A DNA stretch of 64,000 nt from Clostridia bacterium (lineage in GTDB: Bacteria; Bacillota; Clostridia; Christensenellales; Aristaeellaceae), in the NCBI GenBank assembly GCA_017524725.1, contig JAFXUZ010000075.1, positions 1 to 64,000 of the forward strand. The letters run 5' to 3'. Numbering within the stretch: position 1 is the stretch's first letter; each line of letters starts with the position of its first letter. Both the position numbers and the translations under genes were made by a program. Positions 59,068 to 64,000 of the stretch are shown here, one piece after another. Under the pieces are notes generated by a model. The model was not told the DNA's origin and made no database searches. It was given only the letters and a program-made list of their open reading frames with translations.

Positions 59068-60531
59068 ATGCGTTTGAAAATTTTTGCGGCGCTCCTGGCG
59101 GCGCTCCTGATGCTGCCGTGCGCCGGAGGAGGAGAGGAAACGGATATGAAGGGGATCTCCTTTGCCCTGCAGGCATCGCTTAAGAAAAAGGGGGAAAACA
59201 ACCCCCTTTATACCCAGCGCTTCGGCGCGGATCCCGGCGTGATGGAATATGACGGCAGGCTGTATGTATACATGACCGACGACATCCTGGAATACGACGC
59301 CGCCGGGAAGGTAAAGGAAAACTCCTACGGGAAGATCCGCTCCATCAGCTGCATTTCTTCCGACGACCTGGTCAACTGGACCGATCACGGCCTGATCCCC
59401 GTGGCGGGCCGCGGCGGCATCGCCAAATGGGCCTCGAACTCCTGGGCGCCCTGCGCCGCCCATAAGACCGTGGACGGGAAGGAAAAATTCTTCCTGTATT
59501 TCTGCAACGGCGGGAACGGCATCGGCGTCCTGTGCGCGGACAGCCCCACCGGCCCCTGGAGGGACGAAAGGGGCGGCCTCCTGGTCCACCGCGCCGTCAA
59601 AAACTGCTCCGATGTGACCTGGCTTTTTGATCCGGCCGTGATGGTGGACGAAGACGGGACCGGCTACCTGGCTTTCGGGGGAGGCATTCCCACGGGGAAG
59701 GAGAAAGACCCCGGCACCGGGCGCATCGTGCGCCTGGGAGCGGATATGATCAGCCTGGACGGGGACCCGGTGAGGCTGAAGGCGCCATGGCTGTTTGAGG
59801 ATTCCGGCATCAACCGCATCGGGGACAGGTATATCTATTCCTACTGCTCCAACTGGCAGACCCGCGGAAATTCCCTGAACATGACGGACGGCGCCATCCA
59901 GTACATGGTTTCGGACGATCCCCTGGGTCCGTATACCTACGCGGGTGAACTGTTCCCCAACCAGGGCCGTTTTTTCGGGCTGTACGGCAACAACCATCAT
60001 TCCATCGTCTGCTTTAACGGAGAATGGTATCTGTTCTATCACAGCCGGCCGGTGGAAAAGGCCCTGGGCCTCAGCGGCAATTACCGCAGCCCCCAGGCGG
60101 ACAGGATCACGCTGAACAAGGACGGCCTCCCGCAGAAGGTGCGGGGCACCATGAAGGGCCCGGAACAGCTGCATCCCCTTGACCCGGCCCGGGAGGTGCC
60201 CGCCGCGACCATGTGCCGCCAGGCGGGGATCACCGTGGAGGGAAGCGGCGACGGCACGTGGATCCGCGGAGGCGAGGGCAGCTGGATCATGGTGTCCAAA
60301 GCGGATTTCGGCGAAGGAAAGACCGAAATGACCGTAAAGGCCATGCCGGGCTGCTCCTGTACGATGTACGCGGTCCTGGACGATCCCAAAGGAGAGATCG
60401 CCTGCAGGGTGCGGCTGGATACCGCGGAGGATACCGCAGTGTTCAGCGCGCCCTTTTCCGCCGAGGGGATCCATGACCTGTACCTGATCTTCGACGGGGA
60501 CGCGGCCCTTAAGTCCTGGAGCGTCAGGTGA
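59068..60531 (+). CDS. Exported GH43 arabinoxylan arabinofuranohydrolase-like enzyme with C-terminal beta domain
   Basis: A 487-residue protein. The hydrophobic N-terminus (1-18) ends LMLPC, a poor lipobox because Pro sits before Cys, so the anchoring mode is unclear. The catalytic domain (about 45-335) matches XynD-type arabinofuranohydrolases: FGADPGVMEYDGRLYVYMTDDI (Asp55), WLFDPAVMVDEDG (Asp188), LFEDSGINR (Glu244), GNNHHSIVCFNGEWYLFYH. A CBM6-like region follows (about 395-487). It probably trims arabinose from arabinoxylan outside the cell, leaving oligomers for the symporter and cytoplasmic enzymes. Confidence 0.85.
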   Translation: MRLKIFAALLAALLMLPCAGGGEETDMKGISFALQASLKKKGENNPLYTQRFGADPGVMEYDGRLYVYMTDDILEYDAAGKVKENSYGKIRSISCISSDDLVNWTDHGLIPVAGRGGIAKWASNSWAPCAAHKTVDGKEKFFLYFCNGGNGIGVLCADSPTGPWRDERGGLLVHRAVKNCSDVTWLFDPAVMVDEDGTGYLAFGGGIPTGKEKDPGTGRIVRLGADMISLDGDPVRLKAPWLFEDSGINRIGDRYIYSYCSNWQTRGNSLNMTDGAIQYMVSDDPLGPYTYAGELFPNQGRFFGLYGNNHHSIVCFNGEWYLFYHSRPVEKALGLSGNYRSPQADRITLNKDGLPQKVRGTMKGPEQLHPLDPAREVPAATMCRQAGITVEGSGDGTWIRGGEGSWIMVSKADFGEGKTEMTVKAMPGCSCTMYAVLDDPKGEIACRVRLDTAEDTAVFSAPFSAEGIHDLYLIFDGDAALKSWSVR

Positions 60532-60646
60532 CCCGGGTGGACTGCCGGCGGGAAATGACCCGGGAGGGATCATCGGGTATTCTGTTTTCACCAGCACAAT
60601 ATGGATCCCCGCCTGATCGGGGAACATTCAAAAAGGAGCGATCAAT

Positions 60647-62068
60647 ATGAACACCAGACGACTGACCAGGAAGGAAATGCGGATATTTGCCGTCGGACAG
60701 CTGGGATGGTCCATCCTCAGCGGCATTATCACTGCCTGGCTTGTGACTTTTTACCTGCCTACGGAGGCCGATGCAAGCGCCGCGGTCAATCCGGCGCCGT
60801 TCTACCTGCCCACCGGCCTGGTCATTTTCGGCGTGCTGACGGTGCTGGGTCTCATCACCTTCATCTGCCGGATCTTCGATGCTGTGACCGATCCGTGGAT
60901 CGCTTCCCTGTCGGACCGCAGCCGGAACCCGAAGGGCCGGCGCTTCCCCTTCATGAAGCGTGCCGCCGTTCCCTTCGCCATCGCCACCGTCCTGGTCTTT
61001 ATGGCGCCCCAACAGGTGGCCAAAGGGCAGACAAGCCCGCTGAACATCGCCTGGGTGCTGGTCACCCTGGTCCTGTTCTATCTTTTCATGACCATGTACT
61101 GTACGCCGTACAACGCCCTGATCTCTGAGTTCGGCAAAACGCAGGAAGACCGGATGTACATTTCCACCGCCATCTCGCTGACGTTCTTCTTCGGCACCCT
61201 GATCGCCTACCTGCCCTTTGTGCTGGCCGGCATGCTGCGGGGCGCGGTGGGGTACGCCTGGAGCTACAGGATCTGCTTTATCGCACTGGCGGCCCTTGCC
61301 CTGTTCTGCATGCTGGTGCCGGTGTTCAGGCTGAAGGAAACGGACTTTGTGGCTGCCGTGCCCAGCGAGAGCAACGCCTTCAGGAGCCTGATCAAGACCT
61401 TTAAAAACAGGGATTTCCGCATCTTCTCCGTTTCCGATATCGCCTACTGGATCGGCCTGACCCTGTTCCAGACGGGCCTGCCCTTCTTTGTGAAGGTGTC
61501 CATGGGTCTGGACGAGTCCATGACCATGGTCTTCATGGGCGGCATGACCGTGCTTTCGGCCTGCTTCTATCCCTTCGTTTCCAAAATGGTGATGAAGTTT
61601 GGCAAAAAGAAACTGGTGATCGCGGGCTTCCTGGGCCTGGCCCTGGCCTATGTGATCACCGCTCTGATCGGCGTGGGCCCGCTGAACGGCATGCTTCCCG
61701 GTGTCCTGGTGGTAATTATCTCCGCCTTCCCCATGGCGCTGCTGGGCATCATTCCCCAGTCCATCGTGGCTGACGTGGCGGAGGAAGACGGCATCATCTC
61801 GGGCGAAAAGCGCGAGGGTATGTTCTTTGCCGCCCGGACCTTTGCCATGAAGCTGGGCCAGTCCATCGCCATGCTGGTGTTCACCTCCCTGGCGGTGCTG
61901 GGCACCACGCAGGACAGGACCAGCAACGACCTGACCGCCTCCCCCCAGGGCCTGCGCATCGTGGCCATCGTGGCCGTATGCTTCTGCGTCCTGGGCGCCC
62001 TGATCCTGATGGCATACGACGAAAAGAAGGTCATGCGGTCTATCGGCGCGGGAAAAGGAAAGGATTGA
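60647..62068 (+). CDS. GPH family sugar:cation symporter
   Basis: A 473-residue MFS-fold transporter with about 12 TM segments. Family marks are FICRIFDAVTDPWIASLSDRS, the loop motif RRFPFMK, MYCTPYNALISEFGKTQEDR and the late DVAEEDGIISGEKREGMFFAARTFAMKLGQS. GPH members (MelB, XynP/XylP) take up glycosides and pentosides with Na+ or H+. Behind two GH43 genes, xylo- or arabino-oligosaccharides are the likely cargo. AAGGAG precedes the ATG. Confidence 0.9.
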   Translation: MNTRRLTRKEMRIFAVGQLGWSILSGIITAWLVTFYLPTEADASAAVNPAPFYLPTGLVIFGVLTVLGLITFICRIFDAVTDPWIASLSDRSRNPKGRRFPFMKRAAVPFAIATVLVFMAPQQVAKGQTSPLNIAWVLVTLVLFYLFMTMYCTPYNALISEFGKTQEDRMYISTAISLTFFFGTLIAYLPFVLAGMLRGAVGYAWSYRICFIALAALALFCMLVPVFRLKETDFVAAVPSESNAFRSLIKTFKNRDFRIFSVSDIAYWIGLTLFQTGLPFFVKVSMGLDESMTMVFMGGMTVLSACFYPFVSKMVMKFGKKKLVIAGFLGLALAYVITALIGVGPLNGMLPGVLVVIISAFPMALLGIIPQSIVADVAEEDGIISGEKREGMFFAARTFAMKLGQSIAMLVFTSLAVLGTTQDRTSNDLTASPQGLRIVAIVAVCFCVLGALILMAYDEKKVMRSIGAGKGKD

Positions 62069-62135
62069 AAGAAGGGGATCCCCGCCCGATCCTCTCCGAT
62101 GCTTCACAGCGCTTCGCGGTATCTTCATATTTGAC

Positions 62136-62186
62136 AGCGGAAGGGGCCCGACGCACACTTCTCAGGTGCGCCGGGCCCCTTCCGCT
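62136..62186. terminator. Long GC hairpin between converging genes, no T run
   Basis: A 21-base arm (62136-62156) pairs with 62166-62186 with one mismatch. Neither strand has a T tract behind it. It sits between the forward symporter gene and the reverse aroF gene and may end both by another mechanism. Confidence 0.6.
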
Positions 62187-62214
62187 GATGCGTAATATGC
62201 CTTGTGCGAATGGG

Positions 62215-63273
62215 TCAGGCCTGTTCCGCCAGGTCCAGGATCAGTTTTTCGGATTTTTCCCATCCCAGGCAGGGATCGGTGATGGACTTTCCGTAAACGC
62301 CTTCCCCGATCTTTTGGGAGCCGTCCTCAAGATAGCTTTCGATCATCAGGCCCTTGACCAGTTGCCGGATCTCGCGGTCCACCCGGCGGGAATGCATCAC
62401 ATCGCTGGAGATGCGGATCTGCTCCATATATCTTTTGCCGCTGTTGCTGTGGTTGGTGTCCACCACCACCGCAGGGTTCCGGAGGGTGGGGTCGGCCCGG
62501 TACAGGTCCAGCACGTCCCGCAGGTCCTCGTAATGGTAATTGGGGTGGTTACGGCCGAAACGGTCCACATATCCCCTCAGGATGCAGTGGGTCAGGGGGT
62601 TGCCGCGGGTCTTGACCTCCCAGCCGCGGTAAATGAATTTCTGCGGGCTCTGGGAGGCGGAAACGGCGTTCATCATCACGCTCAGATCGCCGCCTGTGGG
62701 GTTTTTCATTCCCGCAGGCACCCCGATGCCGCTGGCGACGATGCGGTGTTCCTGGTTTTCCACGCTTCGGGCGCCCACGGCCACGTAACTGAGCAGGTCG
62801 CTGAGGTAGCGGTGGTTGCTTGGGTACAGCATCTCCTCGGCGCAGGTGAAGCCCGTTTCCGCCACGATGCGGGTGTGCATTTCCCGGATGGCGATGATAC
62901 CCTGCAGCATGTCCTCTTCCTTCTCCGGGTCCGGCTGGTGCAGCATGCCCTTGTAGCCCACGCCGCGGGTGCGGGGCTTGTTGGTGTAGACCCGGGGAAT
63001 GATGAACAGCCGCTCGCTGACCTTTTCCCGGACCCCGGCCAGCCTTTCCATGTATTCAAGCACCGCGTCTTCCCTGTCGGCGCTGCATGGGCCGATGATC
63101 ACAAGGAGGCGGTCGTCCCTGCCCTCAAGGATGTCCTGGATCTCCCTGTCGCGTTTTTCCTTGATCCTGCGGATCGTTTCGCTGACGGGAAACTGGCGCT
63201 TCAATTCCTGGGGGATGGGCAGTTTGCGGACGAATTCCATCTGCATTTCCATTTCGGTCTGAGCCTCTTTCAT
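62215..63273 (-). CDS. aroF: 3-deoxy-7-phosphoheptulonate synthase (class I DAHP synthase)
   Basis: A 352-residue enzyme joining PEP and erythrose-4-phosphate as the first step of the shikimate pathway. Family motifs are LLVIIGPCSADREDAVLEYMERL, YTNKPRTRGVGYKGM, ARSVENQEHR, GIPAGMKNPTGGD, VVVDTNHSNSGKR and MIESYLEDGSQK. The length and sequence match the AroF/G/H (Phe/Tyr/Trp-sensitive) class; which amino acid inhibits it cannot be read here. The start may instead be an ATG a few codons in (63249 or nearby). A TTGATT-17-TATAAT promoter is at 63325-63353. Confidence 0.93.
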   Translation of the reverse strand: MKEAQTEMEMQMEFVRKLPIPQELKRQFPVSETIRRIKEKRDREIQDILEGRDDRLLVIIGPCSADREDAVLEYMERLAGVREKVSERLFIIPRVYTNKPRTRGVGYKGMLHQPDPEKEEDMLQGIIAIREMHTRIVAETGFTCAEEMLYPSNHRYLSDLLSYVAVGARSVENQEHRIVASGIGVPAGMKNPTGGDLSVMMNAVSASQSPQKFIYRGWEVKTRGNPLTHCILRGYVDRFGRNHPNYHYEDLRDVLDLYRADPTLRNPAVVVDTNHSNSGKRYMEQIRISSDVMHSRRVDREIRQLVKGLMIESYLEDGSQKIGEGVYGKSITDPCLGWEKSEKLILDLAEQA

Positions 63274-63324
63274 CTTTGGTCTGGGGAGCGGCTGCCGCTG
63301 CAGGCTGAAAACCGCGTCCCGGAT

Positions 63325-63353
63325 ATTATACAGGGCAGGAAGAGGGGAATCAA
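63325..63353 (-). promoter_or_regulatory. Promoter of the DAHP synthase gene
   Basis: Reverse-strand TTGATT (63348-63353), 17 bases, TATAAT (63325-63330). Confidence 0.7.
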
Positions 63354-63401
63354 TGAATTAAGCGCGGCGGTACACTAAAAAAACAGCAGACAAATGAATG
63401 A

Positions 63402-63424
63402 GGAAGCCGGGCGCACCGGCTTCC
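63402..63424 (-). terminator. Hairpin behind the alpha-mannosidase gene
   Basis: GGAAGCCGG (63402-63410) pairs with CCGGCTTCC (63416-63424). On the reverse strand it is followed by TCATTCATTTG, a weak T tract, about 100 bases past the stop at 63523. Confidence 0.55.
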
Positions 63425-63522
63425 CATAAAAGGCACGGAGGGGGATAACTGCCGTATTTTTCCGGAGCCGGAAAAACCGGGCGGACGATACGGACGGCCG
63501 GGGAGGGGATGCGGGGAGTTCT

Positions 63523-64000
63523 TCAGCCGGGCATTTTCAGGCGGACAGTCCTGACCTCGAAAGCCCGGAAATGCAGGAGGATGCCGTTTTCATCCTCCTC
63601 GAGGGCCTGTTCACTGTGTTCCTCCATGTCGCAGGCCATGGCGCGCTCGTGGGGGATATTTACCTTAAGGCGGCAGAAAGTGTCGGCCTTTTTGCATTCG
63701 TACAGTCTCAGGACCAGGTCCCCGCTGCCGTCCTCGGCGCATTTGACCGCGTCCACCAGGATGTTTTCCCGGTCCGCAATAAAGGCGCTGAAAGGCGCGC
63801 AGGTGCCATTGACCGGGATGGGCGGGGTATTCAGGTCCGCCGCTTCCCGGACGACGGGGCTGTCAAGGAAGCTGCCCTCCCAGCAGGTAACGGCGTAGGT
63901 GAAGTCGTGTTCTCCCCGGTCCGCATCCGGGTCCGGGCAGGTGGAGGCGCGCAGAAGCGTCAGGCTGAGGGTGTCCGCGCGCATGCTGACGCCGTATTTG
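63523..64000 (-). CDS. GH38 alpha-mannosidase, C-terminal part (runs off the window)
   Basis: Only the last 159 residues or so are inside the window; the frame stays open to position 64000. The segment KYGVSMRADTLSLTLLRAS...PDADRGEHDFTYAV matches the end of GH38 enzymes, where NDxKYG and LLRxxxxPDP...GxHxFxY are standard. The last stretch (DLVLRLYECKKADTFCRL, FRAFEVRTVRLK) is the C-terminal beta domain. The catalytic domain lies outside, so substrate and activity cannot be judged. Confidence 0.85.
   Translation of the reverse strand, partial: KYGVSMRADTLSLTLLRASTCPDPDADRGEHDFTYAVTCWEGSFLDSPVVREAADLNTPPIPVNGTCAPFSAFIADRENILVDAVKCAEDGSGDLVLRLYECKKADTFCRLKVNIPHERAMACDMEEHSEQALEEDENGILLHFRAFEVRTVRLKMPG

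Noticed and set aside
58582..60627. Reverse open frame of 681 codons opposite the GH43 genes
   Set aside because: Shadow of two clear GH43 enzymes with intact catalytic residues; the product is low-complexity.
1..64000. tRNA, rRNA, transposase, integrase or phage structural genes
   Set aside because: Reading both strands gave no T-loop or anticodon-arm patterns, rRNA segments or DDE/tyrosine recombinase motifs that I could support.

Overview
The window looks like the chromosome of a GC-rich, gut-type clostridial member of the Bacillota. The evidence is lineage-linked: ribosomal protein L27 carries the N-terminal extension that is removed by Prp, whose gene sits beside it (rplU-prp-rpmA). There is also a THF riboswitch before folT, an S4-domain YlmH protein, RbgA/YlqF, RqcH, and many genes with strong AGGAGG ribosome sites and TTGACA/TATAAT promoters. 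A family such as Aristaeellaceae or another Christensenellales lineage is my guess only. No rRNA, tRNA, IS element, phage structural gene or CRISPR array was seen.

Layout. 0-5.7 kb: three secreted proteins (an SH3-repeat protein and two divergent paralogues of an unknown family), then a broken aspartate 4-decarboxylase. 5.8-8.6 kb: a three-gene reverse operon with an APH-fold kinase, a SLOG / sigma-region-4 / unknown-domain fusion and a small protein. 8.9-12 kb: an S41-type secreted peptidase and a Tat-exported amidohydrolase. 12.2-22.5 kb: housekeeping genes (yifB, yraN, rnhB, rbgA, rqcH) with a giant double glycosyltransferase, 6S RNA, an array of terminator-like hairpins, and a short SRP RNA. 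22.6-27.5 kb: a DUF1643 protein, a coiled-coil membrane protein, ilvE and a secreted beta-propeller protein. 27.5-34.6 kb: a reverse operon with a LacI regulator, a binding protein, a fused permease, an ATPase, a sugar isomerase and rapZ. 34.8-41.8 kb: a reverse oligosaccharide operon with a binding protein, two permeases (one with a very large N-terminal extension), an AraC regulator and GH8 exo-oligoxylanase. 42.1-53.2 kb: PAP2, ylmH, riboswitch-controlled folT, yhcH-like, tex, an AAA-CYTH enzyme, 5-formyl-THF cyclo-ligase, an SGNH hydrolase, an XRE/ImmA pair and rplU-prp-rpmA. 53.3-64 kb: a secreted protein, a fibro-slime adhesin, two GH43 enzymes, a GPH symporter, DAHP synthase and the C-terminal end of a GH38 alpha-mannosidase.

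Function as a whole. The carbohydrate genes suggest arabinoxylan use: a GH43 enzyme with a signal peptide, a cytoplasmic GH43 and a GPH symporter on one side, and a binding-protein transporter feeding the cytoplasmic GH8 enzyme on the other. The most unusual items are the SLOG-sigma4 operon, the extended permease, the folT fusion, the tandem hairpin array behind 6S RNA, and the aspartate decarboxylase relic with a visible 4-bp duplication.

Gene starts were moved from the longest reading frame wherever a ribosome binding site pointed elsewhere. All family names come from motif recognition by eye; no database search was run.
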